NCBI RefSeq assembly: GCF_022814865.1
Contig: NZ_JAKVRD010000016.1
Coordinates: 21,138-85,137 of the forward strand
Direction of reading: 5' to 3'
Length of the DNA: 64,000 bases
DNA from: Shimia aestuarii
GTDB taxonomy: Bacteria > Pseudomonadota > Alphaproteobacteria > Rhodobacterales > Rhodobacteraceae
Shown: positions 43,138 to 52,439 of the stretch, piece after piece
Layout of the letters: each line of letters opens with the position of its first letter
Numbering within the stretch: the first letter of the stretch is position 1
Program-made: the position numbers and the translations under genes
The notes under the pieces: generated by a model
Database searches by the model: none
Told to the model about the DNA's origin: nothing
What the model saw: the letters and a program-made list of their open reading frames with translations, nothing else

Positions 43138-43518
43138 CTATGTATCGTCGTGCCAATCCACCTTTGACGGCCGCTGGCCTGAAGCGACAAATTCGAGAAG
43201 TGCGTCAAAGACCATCTTGCGATCCATTGTCCAAGAGCTGGGGAAATTATCCACTTGTCCATTCGACAGAACGAAAGCTTCCTTTGGGCCTTCACTCTGT
43301 TCCCTCAATGGATTCCGCGAACTGAATCCGGCATCACCCTCAAATCGCAGAAACATCAGCCACCCATATTGCCGGTTGAGTAGCGCACATAGCGATGATC
43401 CGTTGCCTTCGGACACCCAGATTTCGAGGTCATCCGTATGCCCATGCGAAGCGAGAAGTCTTTCCGCTTCCTCGACCCCGGCAAGGCTGTGCTGTTCTCC
43501 GTTGATCGTGACGTGCAT
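43138..43518 (-). CDS. Imm1-like immunity protein family
   Basis: This 126-residue protein has LEIWVSEGNGSSLCALLNRQYGWLMFLRFEGDAGFSSRNP in the middle and VLSNGQVDNFPSSWTMDRKMVF with a final SGQRPSKVDWHD. This pattern of small beta strands, NGQ and the RPxxxxW ending recalls Imm1 immunity proteins of polymorphic toxin systems, recalled and not checked. No toxin gene is adjacent, so it would be an orphan. The base composition is clearly lower in GC than the flanking creatinase, pointing to transfer. Confidence 0.6.
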   Translation of the reverse strand: MHVTINGEQHSLAGVEEAERLLASHGHTDDLEIWVSEGNGSSLCALLNRQYGWLMFLRFEGDAGFSSRNPLREQSEGPKEAFVLSNGQVDNFPSSWTMDRKMVFDALLEFVASGQRPSKVDWHDDT

Positions 43519-43607
43519 ACCAATATTGCGCTCCGAGAAGTTCGCACTAGACTACTCCGCCGATGGCATAAGGGCAATTTGGGCTCAAAGCAGACATTTG
43601 CATAGAC

Positions 43608-43637
43608 CTGCCTGAGACCTCCAAAACGGTGCCGCAC
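43608..43637. repeat. Left direct repeat of the putative island (DR-L)
   Basis: CTGCCTGAGACCTCCA followed by ACG and GCCGCAC blocks aligns with 53376-53405 without gaps: 26 of 30 positions match, with the first 16 identical. Both copies are in the same orientation, about 9.8 kb apart. Confidence 0.7.
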
Positions 43638-43725
43638 CGCCTCGTTGCACCCGCTGATTGAGTTGGCTGATCTTGGCTTCTCGCCAGCCAATCACAGGTG
43701 GCAGGATGCCGCGAGACGCTTGGAC

Positions 43726-44610
43726 TCATTTCTGTTCGGCAGCTCCCCTAACCCAATCGGCGAATGTCTTAACGCCGTGCTTGTTGCGCGACAGCGGATT
43801 GAGCACGAGGGAATAGGCAAATCCGGGCAGCTCTGGACCGGGGATTTGCCGGTAGCGACCTGATTCCAGACCTTCCTCGACCAACGCGCTGCTGGACAAA
43901 AGCAGACCCAGTCCCTGATCCAGCGCGTTGAAAGCCGCACTTTCATCGCTGAAACGGGTAATGCTGTTTGACGGGAACGGTTCCCCGGCTTCCTTGAACC
44001 ATTCTTCCCAGGTCGGGCCACCCATGTCCGGGTTGCGCCAGCGGAATCCCAGCAGTCGGCTGTCTTGCAAGTCGGTTTCCGGGCGGTCAGCCAAACTGAC
44101 AGGGATGTAGCGATCCGAGAACAAAACCTCAGTTTCCTCATTCGCGGAGGCCTGGGGGCCATATCTGATCGCCAGGTCCAGCCGATCAACCCGCAGGTCC
44201 AAAACGTCGTCATCGGTTTCAACCTCAACCCTGATCTCGCCGTGCTTGTCGAAAAAATCTGGCAGGCGCGGAACCAGCCAGCGTTCTGCAAAGGCATATG
44301 TTGTTGTGACCCGGACCAGCGATTGTTCAACGTCCTTGTCGAGCATTGCGAAGGCTTCGCCCAAAATATCAAAAGCCGTCTGCAGCTTGGGGAACAACTC
44401 TTGCCCGGCGGGCGTGAGGGCGATCTGACGGGGGCGGCGCTCCACTACCTGGAACCCAAGGTAGGCTTCCAAATGTCTGATCTGGTGGCTTATGGCGGTC
44501 GCGGTGACGCCCAGTTCTTCCGCAGCCTCGGCAAAACTGAGCCTCCGGGCGACCGCTTCGAAGGCTCGAATTGCGTTTAACGGCGGCAGTTTACGCATGG
44601 CGTCTGCCAC
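43726..44610 (-). CDS. LysR family regulator, GcvA-like
   Basis: This 294-residue regulator has an N-terminal winged helix-turn-helix (LPPLNAIRAFEAVARRLSFAEAAEELGVTATAISHQIRHLEAYLG) followed by a substrate-binding domain. It is divergent from the polyamine-type ABC operon (93-bp gap), so it is the likely regulator. An imperfect inverted repeat ATGGCC/GGTCAT lies between them at 44631-44650. Leucine codons are mostly CTG here, matching the island rather than resident genes. Confidence 0.85.
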   Translation of the reverse strand: MADAMRKLPPLNAIRAFEAVARRLSFAEAAEELGVTATAISHQIRHLEAYLGFQVVERRPRQIALTPAGQELFPKLQTAFDILGEAFAMLDKDVEQSLVRVTTTYAFAERWLVPRLPDFFDKHGEIRVEVETDDDVLDLRVDRLDLAIRYGPQASANEETEVLFSDRYIPVSLADRPETDLQDSRLLGFRWRNPDMGGPTWEEWFKEAGEPFPSNSITRFSDESAAFNALDQGLGLLLSSSALVEEGLESGRYRQIPGPELPGFAYSLVLNPLSRNKHGVKTFADWVRGAAEQK

Positions 44611-44703
44611 TTGCGCAAAGAAAACTCAGCATGGCCTGATGAATGGTCATTTGTTTTTTGGCCTCCTCTTTCTGAAGCTTACTGAATGAAAAGGGAGAGA
44701 AAA

Positions 44704-45819
44704 ATGACACATAATATTATCACCACCCGGCGGCGGTTGATCAAGGGGGGGCTTGCGGTCGCGGCCGCCATCGCTACCCCGGCCGTCTTGCGCGCACAGG
44801 GCCGCCGCGAACTGTCGATGCTCACCTGGGCAGGCCATGCCGACCCCGCCGTGATCGGCGCATTCGAGGAGACGCACAATGTTCGTATCCGCGCCAAGGA
44901 ATATGTCGGCGGCGACCAGATGCTCGCGCAAATTGCGCAGTCTCCGGCCGGAACCTACGATGTAATCCTGTCGGATGCGGAATACGTCGTGCAATTGCAG
45001 CAAGCGGGTTTCATTGAGCCGCTGGCGCCTGAGGATTATCCGTTCGACGACTTTTTTCCGGAGTTTCAGAACTTCCGCGGCCACTGGTTTGACGGTCAGC
45101 CCTATGCGGTCTTTCTGCGGTTCGGTTTCCTCGGGCTGTCCCACAACCGCGCCGCGATGAGCGAGGCCGAAGCCCGCAGCTATCGCACCATGTGGGATCC
45201 GCAGCATGAGGGACGCATCGGCCATTTCGACTGGCATCTGCCCAATCTGGGCGCGTTGAGCCTCCTCAATGGCAACGCGTCGCCTTTTGATCTTGATGAG
45301 GCGCGCTGGACGGAACTGACCGAGACGATGATGTCGCTCCGGCCTCAGGTGCGCGGTTTCTATGATTACGGCGGGATGCTATCGGCGCTGCGTTCGGGCG
45401 AGGTTTCCGCGATCCCCGGCATCGGTGACTGGATCACCGGCGTGCTGGCCCGCGATGGTGCGGATGTCACCACGACAATCCCCGAGGAAGGTGGCCTGCA
45501 ATGGACCGAGTCGCTGTCGATCGGCACGCAGTCAGAAAATCAGGATCTGGCCCAGAAATTCATCCAATACATGCTGTCGCCAGAAGGGCAGGTGAAGACC
45601 GCCACGCTCAGGGCTTATCCGGCGATGATCCCGAGGCGGGCAGGCTGGGCGCGGCTGAATGATGAACTGCCGGGAGTGGCGCAGCGCCAGAACATGGTGC
45701 TGAACGGGCCCAATGCACTCGATGAGATCCGGGCCGGGCGCATCCGGCTGCGGGAGCTTCCGGTACAGCAATCGCTGGAAACCTGGAACGACGCCTGGAC
45801 GCGTTACAAGAACGCCTGA
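44704..45819 (+). CDS. Polyamine-type ABC transporter substrate-binding protein (Tat signal)
   Basis: This 371-residue periplasmic protein starts at the ATG with GGGAGAG upstream. Its signal peptide has a twin-arginine motif (TTRRRLIKGGLAVAAA), so it may be exported folded. The mature part resembles PotD/PotF (LSMLTWAGHADPAVIGAFEE, then AQIAQSPAGTYDVILSD). The family binds putrescine, spermidine and other cationic or carboxylated compounds. In this operon with amidase and DUF1989 genes a ureide or amide could be the ligand (inference). Confidence 0.88.
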   Translation: MTHNIITTRRRLIKGGLAVAAAIATPAVLRAQGRRELSMLTWAGHADPAVIGAFEETHNVRIRAKEYVGGDQMLAQIAQSPAGTYDVILSDAEYVVQLQQAGFIEPLAPEDYPFDDFFPEFQNFRGHWFDGQPYAVFLRFGFLGLSHNRAAMSEAEARSYRTMWDPQHEGRIGHFDWHLPNLGALSLLNGNASPFDLDEARWTELTETMMSLRPQVRGFYDYGGMLSALRSGEVSAIPGIGDWITGVLARDGADVTTTIPEEGGLQWTESLSIGTQSENQDLAQKFIQYMLSPEGQVKTATLRAYPAMIPRRAGWARLNDELPGVAQRQNMVLNGPNALDEIRAGRIRLRELPVQQSLETWNDAWTRYKNA

Positions 45820-45876
45820 TGTCCGGTTCGGCCCCGGCACAATCGTCGGGGCCGCAGCCCTATCGGAGATATCGAC

Positions 45877-46764
45877 ATGACTTCCTCTACTTTCCCGGCC
45901 CGTACTTCGGGGCGCCGGTTCCACTTCTTCTTTCACCGTGCCTGGCAGGCGCTTTGGGTCCTGCCGCTGCCTGTCTGGCTGCTGCTGTTTTTTGCAGTGC
46001 CGCTTGGTTTGCTGGTGGCGATTTCATTCTGGTCCGTGGTGAACTACCGGCTGACGCCGGACGCCACGCTGTCGGCCTGGCGCTATGTTCTAGGTCTCGA
46101 TTTCCTCTGGGCCAGTTTCTGGCGCAGCTACGGAGTGTCGCTTGCCAGTGCGGTCGCCATTTCGCTGCTGGCCTTTCCGGCCTCCTACGCGATGGCCTTT
46201 GTCGCAGCCCCGCGTCAGCGGCTGATCCTGCTGGGGCTTGCGATTGCGCCGTTTTTCACAAGCTATCTCGTCCGCATCTATTCCTGGCAGGTCTTCCTGA
46301 CAGAAGGCGGCGTGATCTCCTCCATCGTTCAGGCGCTCGGCGGCAAGGGGGAAAGCCTTCTCAACACCTATTTCGCGCTGTTTCTTGGCCATGCAACGCT
46401 GGCGCTGCCGGTGGTTCTGATCCTGCAGACCATCGCCCTTGCCAATGTGGACCGGACCGGGATTTCGGCTGCCGCCAACCTTGGCGCGCGTCCCGGAGCC
46501 ATCCTGTTCCGCGTTATCCTGCCCGCGGCCCGGCCCGGGCTGACGCTGGGGCTGCTGTTCGCCTTCCTGTTATCCTATGCCGAATTCGTCAGCGCCTCCT
46601 ATCTGGGCGGCGGCACCTTCCAAACCCTGCCGATCCTCGTGACGGACCTTGTTCGGGCCGGTCAGCAATGGCCGCGCGCCGCCGTGGTGTCGCTGCTGAT
46701 GATCGCCAGCCTGCTGGTCACAGCCTTTGTAACCGTCCGCTGGGCCTACCGTGAGAAAGGATAA
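45877..46764 (+). CDS. Polyamine-type ABC transporter permease 1 (PotB-like)
   Basis: This 295-residue inner-membrane protein has about six helices and the typical permease core: FPASYAMAFVAAPRQRLILLGLAIAPFFTSYLVRIYSWQVFLTEGGVISS (about residues 99-148). The EAA loop is AAANLGARPGAILFRVILPAARPGL (about 207-231). It starts 57 bp after the binding-protein stop and is followed 3 bp later by the second permease. Confidence 0.9.
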   Translation: MTSSTFPARTSGRRFHFFFHRAWQALWVLPLPVWLLLFFAVPLGLLVAISFWSVVNYRLTPDATLSAWRYVLGLDFLWASFWRSYGVSLASAVAISLLAFPASYAMAFVAAPRQRLILLGLAIAPFFTSYLVRIYSWQVFLTEGGVISSIVQALGGKGESLLNTYFALFLGHATLALPVVLILQTIALANVDRTGISAAANLGARPGAILFRVILPAARPGLTLGLLFAFLLSYAEFVSASYLGGGTFQTLPILVTDLVRAGQQWPRAAVVSLLMIASLLVTAFVTVRWAYREKG

Positions 46765-46767
46765 GAC

Positions 46768-47589
46768 ATGCCTCCGCATCTGAAACACGCCTTGCCAAAA
46801 GCATTCTGGATTGCCGGACTCGCATTGGTTTTCCTGCTGCTCTACGCACCGATCCTGTCGGCGGTCCTGTTTTCCTTCAGCGCCGACCGCTTCCCAAGCC
46901 TCAGCATGTCCGGGTTCAGCACCAAATGGTACGCGCAGGTCCTGACCGACCGCGCCATGCTGGAGGCCCTCTGGAACAGCCTGACGGTTGCCGGGACCAC
47001 CGCGGTGATCGCCACAACCCTGGGATTTGCCGCAGCCTATGCGGACTATCGTTTTAGGTTCTTTGGTCAGAAAGCCGTGCTGGCGCTGGCCTTGCTGCCG
47101 CCGACGGTGCCGCTGGTTATCCTTGGCCTCGCCATGCTGGCCTTCTTCTCCCGCATTGGCATTGCCGGCACGCTTGCGGCCGTAGTTGCCGCGCATGTGG
47201 TGATCGCCGCACCCTTTGCGATGGCGGTCTGCCGTCTGCGACTGGCGCAGTTGGATGAGACGCTGGAAACCGCAGCGCAGAACCTCGGTGCATTGCCGCA
47301 TTCCGCGCTCGCCCGGATCGTGCTGCCGCACACGCTGCCTGCCATTCTCGCTGCCTTCCTAATCACCTTTGCCGTGTCATTCGACGAGTATGTGATCTCT
47401 TGGTTCACGGGTGGCTTGAACCAGACCATTCCGGTTGCGGTTCTGACCACCCTTCAGGGGCAGGTCGATCCGACCATCCACGTTATCGGCACATTGAGTT
47501 TTTCCGTCACGCTGACGCTGGTTCTGATCGCGCTTGCCGTGGTCCTGAGCCAGAGCGGCGGCGCTATGTCCAAGGAGGAGACATCATGA
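46768..47589 (+). CDS. Polyamine-type ABC transporter permease 2 (PotC-like)
   Basis: This 273-residue partner permease contains ALLPPTVPLVILGLAMLAFFSRIGIAGT and the EAA loop TAAQNLGALPHSALARIVLPHTLPAILAA (about residues 170-198). SFDEYVISWFTGG is a PotC hallmark. Its stop overlaps the ATPase start by 4 bp (ATGA). Confidence 0.9.
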   Translation: MPPHLKHALPKAFWIAGLALVFLLLYAPILSAVLFSFSADRFPSLSMSGFSTKWYAQVLTDRAMLEALWNSLTVAGTTAVIATTLGFAAAYADYRFRFFGQKAVLALALLPPTVPLVILGLAMLAFFSRIGIAGTLAAVVAAHVVIAAPFAMAVCRLRLAQLDETLETAAQNLGALPHSALARIVLPHTLPAILAAFLITFAVSFDEYVISWFTGGLNQTIPVAVLTTLQGQVDPTIHVIGTLSFSVTLTLVLIALAVVLSQSGGAMSKEETS

Positions 47590-48704
47590 CCAACGCACAT
47601 CTGAAACTGGAGGGGCTTGCAAAGTCCTATGGTAAATTCATCGCCGTCGAAGAGTTCTCGCTGGACATTGCCGAAGGGGAGTTCATCGCAATCATGGGGC
47701 CGTCCGGCTGTGGCAAGACCACGAGCCTGCGCATGCTTGCGGGTCTTGAAACGGCAGACCGCGGTGAGATCACCCTTGCGGGCACCCGGATCGACCAACT
47801 GCCGGTCTGGGAGCGGGAAACTCCCATGGTCTGGCAAAGCCTGGCGCTGTTCCCCTTCATGACTGTGCGGGAAAACGTCGAGTTTGGGCTAAAAATGCGC
47901 GGCGTTGCCGGGGCAGAGCGCCGCCGCCGCGCCGACGACTGGCTGGAACGGTTGGGCATCTCCACCTATGCAGACCGCAATGTCGCGCGTCTTTCAGGCG
48001 GTCAGCGCCAGCGCGTTGCCCTCGCTCGCAGCCTGGTGCTGGAACCCAAAGTGCTGCTCTTGGACGAGCCGCTGTCGGCACTGGACGCCCATATGGCGAT
48101 CAAGATGCAAGGCGAATTGAAGAAGCTCCAGCGCGAGCTCGGTATCACCTTTGTCTATGTCACGCACAGCCATTCAGAGGCCTTTTCGCTCGCCGACCGG
48201 GTTGTCATTATGAACGCCGGCAGGGTGGAGCAGATTGGCAGCCCGCAGGACATCTTTCTGCGACCCCGCAGCAAATTTGTGGCGCAGTTTGTCGGCGGGA
48301 TCAGCCTTCTGGAAGGCAAGATCTCAAGCAGAGAGGAAGGCAAACGCTTTCTCGACACACGCGACGGCAAAGTCCGGCTCGCCAACAGCAGCGGGCTGGC
48401 CGAAGGCGCAGCCGCAGATCTGGCTGTCCGGGCGGATAGGATCTCCGTGACGGTTGAGCCGGGCTGGGGTGAAAACGAAATCGCCTGCACTCTGATCTCT
48501 GAGGAGTTCGCCGGAGCGGTTGTCAATTTGCATCTTGAAACCGCGTCAGGTCACAACCTCGTGGCACAACTCCAACAGCGCGATCTGGAGCAGTTAGACG
48601 CAAGCATCGGTGCGCGTGTCTATGCGTCCTGGCACTCCGAGGACGGCTTTCTTCTGGCGAGTGCGCGACAATCGGGGGCGGGCCCCAAGGCGAGGGCTGC
48701 ATGA
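47586..48704 (+). CDS. Polyamine-type ABC transporter ATPase (PotA-like)
   Basis: This 372-residue ATPase starts at the ATG giving MTNAHLKLEGLAKSYGKF, overlapping the permease stop; the frame stays open 62 codons further upstream within the permease gene. Walker A GPSGCGKTT, signature LSGGQRQRVALARSL and Walker B VLLLDEPLSALD are all present. The C-terminal TOBE-like domain (about residues 280-360) is regulatory in PotA-type proteins. It overlaps the following amidase by 4 bp. Confidence 0.92.
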   Translation: MTNAHLKLEGLAKSYGKFIAVEEFSLDIAEGEFIAIMGPSGCGKTTSLRMLAGLETADRGEITLAGTRIDQLPVWERETPMVWQSLALFPFMTVRENVEFGLKMRGVAGAERRRRADDWLERLGISTYADRNVARLSGGQRQRVALARSLVLEPKVLLLDEPLSALDAHMAIKMQGELKKLQRELGITFVYVTHSHSEAFSLADRVVIMNAGRVEQIGSPQDIFLRPRSKFVAQFVGGISLLEGKISSREEGKRFLDTRDGKVRLANSSGLAEGAAADLAVRADRISVTVEPGWGENEIACTLISEEFAGAVVNLHLETASGHNLVAQLQQRDLEQLDASIGARVYASWHSEDGFLLASARQSGAGPKARAA

Positions 48705-49969
48705 GGTCTGTTCTCGACAATACCCTGGACGCTCTGCGTCGCGCCGGGCGGGATGGGGAGGTTTTTCTGTCCCTGTTGCCGGACCGTGCCTGCGCGGAAG
48801 CACGTCAAAGCGATGGTCGCACCGAACGATTGGGCCCTCTGGATGGGAGCACGGTCTCTTGGAAGGATATGATCGCGATCAAGGGCGTCCCCACGCGTGC
48901 AGGCGCTTCGCGCCGGCGTGCGGAGGCGCCCGCCGCTGCGGATGCAGAGGTCGTAGACCGGGCCAGCAAAGCCGGTTTGATCAGCATCGGCGTCACCAAT
49001 CAATCGGAACTGGCGTTCTCCGGGATCGGCTACAATCCGCACCACGGAACGCCGATGATAGAGGGGCGGGTGCCGGGGGGCTCGTCCTCCGGGGCGGCGG
49101 CCTCTGTTGCGCGCGGGATCACCCGATTGGCGGTTGGTACCGATACGGCTGGCTCCTGCCGGGTGCCCGCGGCGTTTCAGGGCGTGGTGGGCTTTCGTCC
49201 CTCGCGCGGACGGTATCCGATGCGCGGCGTGATGCCGCTTGCACCCAGCTATGACACGGTTGGAAGTTTTGCCCGCTCGGTTGCCGATATCATGGAACTG
49301 GATGCCATTCTGTCAGGCGATGCAGCCACTACCGATGCGGTCGGCCGTCTTTCGGTTGCGATCGACGTGCTTGAGGGGGGCGATGTTGCCGCGCCGGTCT
49401 CGCAACGCTGCAAGGAGGCAGTGACGGATCTCAAACAGGCGGGCGTCTTGATGGAATACATGAGACAGTCACCGTTGGATCAGGCGCTGACGCTGATCAG
49501 TGCGGGCGGGTGGCCAGGGGCCTTCGAGGCAGTCCGGACCAATGGTCACCTGCTCGAAGGTGCTGACACCGATCACCTCGACCCCTTCGTTGCTGCACGG
49601 TTGCGTGCTTCGGCCCGTCTTGATGCGCGCAGCATCGCTGGCGTCGAGCTTGGAGCCAGTGAACTACGCGAAACCATCCGCGTGGCCGATACGATTTACA
49701 TTCTACCCACGGTCGGAATCGAGGCGCCAAGGCTCGCGCCGCTGCTGGAAGACCCCGAAGCCTTTGCCGCAGCAAATGCTGCCGCTCTCCGCCTGACCAT
49801 GCCTGCCAGTCTTCTGGATTTGCCGGCGATCTCTCTTCCCGTCGGGAAAACTCGTGATGGCTGCTGGGTGGGATTGCAGTTGGTTGGTCCGCCGGACAGC
49901 GACCGCACCCTGCTTGCCACCGCGGCAATGGTTGAAACGCTGCTCGTGCGAAAGGAAGCCCTGACATGA
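48701..49969 (+). CDS. Amidase signature family protein (island copy)
   Basis: This 422-residue amidase has the Ser-cisSer-Lys triad at Lys55 (VSWKDMIAIKG), Ser128 (GGSSSGAAAS) and Ser152 (GTDTAGSCRVPA). Its length and truncated C-terminus resemble ureide-processing amidases such as the allophanate-hydrolase-like group, but I cannot assign a substrate. Overlap with the transporter ATPase and with the next gene (4 bp each) shows that it belongs to the transported-compound pathway. Confidence 0.82.
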   Translation: MRSVLDNTLDALRRAGRDGEVFLSLLPDRACAEARQSDGRTERLGPLDGSTVSWKDMIAIKGVPTRAGASRRRAEAPAAADAEVVDRASKAGLISIGVTNQSELAFSGIGYNPHHGTPMIEGRVPGGSSSGAAASVARGITRLAVGTDTAGSCRVPAAFQGVVGFRPSRGRYPMRGVMPLAPSYDTVGSFARSVADIMELDAILSGDAATTDAVGRLSVAIDVLEGGDVAAPVSQRCKEAVTDLKQAGVLMEYMRQSPLDQALTLISAGGWPGAFEAVRTNGHLLEGADTDHLDPFVAARLRASARLDARSIAGVELGASELRETIRVADTIYILPTVGIEAPRLAPLLEDPEAFAAANAAALRLTMPASLLDLPAISLPVGKTRDGCWVGLQLVGPPDSDRTLLATAAMVETLLVRKEALT

Positions 49970-50859
49970 TCCGTAATCCAATCCAATGGCCGAACGGAGC
50001 CCGCTGTGCCTGTGCGATCACGTTTGACGTGGATGCCGACAGCCTGATCCACATTGCCCGTCCGGACGACGGGCACCGCCGCCTCTATCCGATCAGCATG
50101 GGCCGCTACGGCCCGAATTCCGGTGTGCCGCGTATTCTTGAAACCTACCGGCGAATGGGACTCAAACAGTCCTTTTTCATGCCCGGCTGGGTGATGGAAC
50201 AATACCCCGAAACGGTCGAGGCGATTCTCGCCGGCGGACATGAGATCGGTCACCACGGGTATCTGCACGAAGACCCTGCGGACCAGAGCGCTGAGGAACA
50301 GACCTATTGGTTTGAGCGGGCGCTTGAGGTTCACCGTCAGATGACCGGCAGCACCCCGCGCGGCTATCGCGCCCCGGTCTATAATGTCACCCCTGAGGTG
50401 CTGTCGCTCGCGGTGACGCACGGGTTGACCTATGAAAGCTCGATGATGGCGGACGATCTGCCCTATCGGATCGACACCGCATCCGGATCTCTGTTCGAAT
50501 TGCCGGTGCATTGGGGCAGCGATGACTGGCCGCCTTTCGCGCATTTCGACGAGATCGGCTACAAGATGCCGGTGATGTCTCCGCGCCGTGGGCTGGAGGC
50601 CTCGTTTGAGGAGTTTGAAGCGCAATACGAGGCTGGCGGGCTCTGGATCGGCATCTGGCACCCGTTCCTGACCGGGCGGCTGGCCCGCTGGCGGGTGGTG
50701 GAGCGGTGGCTCGAAGAGGTGTTGTCGAGAGGCGATGTCTGGTTCGCACCGCTGGAAGAGATCGCCGCCTATGTCGCGAGCCAGGAAGCCAAAGGCGCTT
50801 GGCAGCCGCATCGCGAGCCCGCAGCCCCCTACCCACATCCCGTCCTGATGGAGAAATAA
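49966..50859 (+). CDS. Polysaccharide-deacetylase-fold hydrolase (PuuE/HpPgdA-like)
   Basis: This 297-residue metal-dependent hydrolase has the NodB-fold motifs: CACAITFDVDADS with the metal-binding aspartate (about residue 21) and the histidine pair in GGHEIGHHGYLHEDP (about 86-100). RGYRAPVYNVTPEVL is a later NodB motif. This clade includes the allantoinase PuuE and peptidoglycan deacetylases such as H. pylori HP0310. With an amidase and DUF1989 next door, a ureide amidohydrolase is more likely than a cell-wall role (inference). Confidence 0.8.
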   Translation: MIRNPIQWPNGARCACAITFDVDADSLIHIARPDDGHRRLYPISMGRYGPNSGVPRILETYRRMGLKQSFFMPGWVMEQYPETVEAILAGGHEIGHHGYLHEDPADQSAEEQTYWFERALEVHRQMTGSTPRGYRAPVYNVTPEVLSLAVTHGLTYESSMMADDLPYRIDTASGSLFELPVHWGSDDWPPFAHFDEIGYKMPVMSPRRGLEASFEEFEAQYEAGGLWIGIWHPFLTGRLARWRVVERWLEEVLSRGDVWFAPLEEIAAYVASQEAKGAWQPHREPAAPYPHPVLMEK

Positions 50860-50861
50860 AG

Positions 50862-51563
50862 ATGGATACCCTCAATACCCCCTTTGATGCCACGCGGCCC
50901 GACGGTGAAAACCCGAGCGCACATCAGACTCTTGCAGAGGATGGACGCCTCAGCCCCAATACCACCTACACCATTCCCGCCCGTCAGGGCCGGGCGATGC
51001 GCGTGAAAAAGGGCGAACTGCTTTCGGTTATCAACCGCGATGGCAGCCAGATCGGCGATTTCTGGGCCTTTGCCGAAGGTGACTGCAACGAATACCTGTC
51101 GATGGAGCACCTGCGCCCGACGCTACAGCGTGTCTCGCCGCGCCCCGGCGACGCGCTGGTAACCAACCGGCGGCGCCCTATCCTGACACTGGTTGAGGAC
51201 ACTTCGCCCGGCGTTCACGACACGCTTGTCGCGTCCTGCGATATTCACCGGTATGCCCAACTTGGACATCAGGGCTATCACGACAATTGCACCGACAACC
51301 TGCGCATGGCGTTGGGGGCAATCGGCTTGCGTCCGACATCAGTGCCTTGCCCGCTGAACCTCTGGATGAACACGCCTGTCGTCGAAGGTGGCGCGATGGA
51401 GTGGCGGCCCCCCGTCTCGACCAAAGGGGATCGTGTGCTGTTCCGCGCTGAAATGGATGCGGTGGTGGTGATTTCCTGCTGCCCGATGGACCTACTGCCG
51501 ATCAATGGCACAGATGCGCAGCCGCGGGCGCTGGAAGTCCTGCTTCACCGGGAACCGGAATGA
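50862..51563 (+). CDS. DUF1989 (urea carboxylase-associated) family protein
   Basis: This 233-residue protein starts at MDTLNTPFDATRPDGENP, two bases after the deacetylase stop. The core has FAEGDCNEYLSMEHLRPT, GDALVTNRRRPILTLVEDTSPGVHDTLVASCD (about residues 99-130) and YHDNCTDNLRMAL. DUF1989 proteins are often found beside urea carboxylase and allophanate hydrolase or in purine/pyrimidine ureide loci. Cys/His residues in the CD..HRYAQL and HDNC segments could bind a metal. It ends the island operon. Confidence 0.82.
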   Translation: MDTLNTPFDATRPDGENPSAHQTLAEDGRLSPNTTYTIPARQGRAMRVKKGELLSVINRDGSQIGDFWAFAEGDCNEYLSMEHLRPTLQRVSPRPGDALVTNRRRPILTLVEDTSPGVHDTLVASCDIHRYAQLGHQGYHDNCTDNLRMALGAIGLRPTSVPCPLNLWMNTPVVEGGAMEWRPPVSTKGDRVLFRAEMDAVVVISCCPMDLLPINGTDAQPRALEVLLHREPE

Positions 51564-51637
51564 ACCTGCCAGCAGAAAAAATTGGAGGCGCGGATTTCGG
51601 TCCGCGCCCCATGGTGCTGCCTTTTCAGTGTCTTGTT

Positions 51638-52306
51638 TCAGGCCGCCTGTGCGGCCCCTCCGGCCATTTTCACCACCAGGTCGCGGGTACGGGCCTCTGC
51701 CGTTTCAACCGACGCCTCGTGTCGTGCGTCCTTGAATTCCTGATACTCGATCGCGATCGTCTCGATATCCGCTTGCGCGACGCCGAAGTAATGCGCACAG
51801 GCCGCCAAAGCCGGGTCAAGCGCGTTGAGATGCGCCCGCGGCCCACCCGGAGCAAAGCCGAATTCACCACGCGACGACAACACCACCAGCCGTTTGCCCG
51901 ACAGGATCGGTTCGATCGGCGTATCACCACGCGCAAGATCGAAGGAAAAGGTCTTGCCGATCCGGGCCACGTGATCGATCCAGCCTTTCAAGGCGGTCGG
52001 CATCCCGTAGTTGTACATCGGCGCCCCCATGACGAGGATATCCGCCGCAACCACTTCCTCAACGAGTTCGTCGGACAGGGCCAGACGCTCGTTCATCCAC
52101 GGCTCACGGTCCTCGGGCGGGGTGAAGGCGGCATGGATGAATTTATGGTCGATCGCCGGAATCGGGTTCAACCCGACATCCCGGGTGATCACTTTCGTCT
52201 CCGGTGCTTGAGCCAGAAAATTCTGCGTGAACAGCCCGGTCAGGTGGCGTGTGAGAGAGCGTTCTTCAAGCTGGGCGCTTGCATCGATTCGCAACAGAGT
52301 GGGCAT
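51638..52306 (-). CDS. azoR: FMN-dependent NADH-azoreductase (AzoR/AcpD family)
   Basis: This 222-residue flavodoxin-fold oxidoreductase starts at MPTLLRIDASAQLEERSLTRHL, with AGGAG upstream. The FMN-binding region AAPMYNYGMPTALKGWIDHVARIGKTFSF is typical (here GAPMYNYGMPTAL). The enzymes reduce quinones and azo compounds with NADH. It is divergent from a LysR gene, the usual pairing for quinone- or thiol-stress responsive azoreductases. Confidence 0.9.
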   Translation of the reverse strand: MPTLLRIDASAQLEERSLTRHLTGLFTQNFLAQAPETKVITRDVGLNPIPAIDHKFIHAAFTPPEDREPWMNERLALSDELVEEVVAADILVMGAPMYNYGMPTALKGWIDHVARIGKTFSFDLARGDTPIEPILSGKRLVVLSSRGEFGFAPGGPRAHLNALDPALAACAHYFGVAQADIETIAIEYQEFKDARHEASVETAEARTRDLVVKMAGGAAQAA

Positions 52307-52324
52307 GGGGAATCTCCTGATATT

Positions 52325-52337
52325 ATGCACTGTGCAT
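52325..52337. promoter_or_regulatory. Candidate LysR operator between azoR and its regulator
   Basis: ATGCAC-T-GTGCAT is a perfect palindrome, 18 bp before the azoR start. It contains the T-N11-A spacing seen in LysR-type sites. Confidence 0.55.
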
Positions 52338-52439
52338 TGTGCCTACCAAGCGACCAACCCTTTGGCGAAAGCGAATTTTTCAGGGCGCGGATGAATGAGA
52401 TTCATCAGGCCTCCTCTTCAAACAGAAAGGACAAGACCG

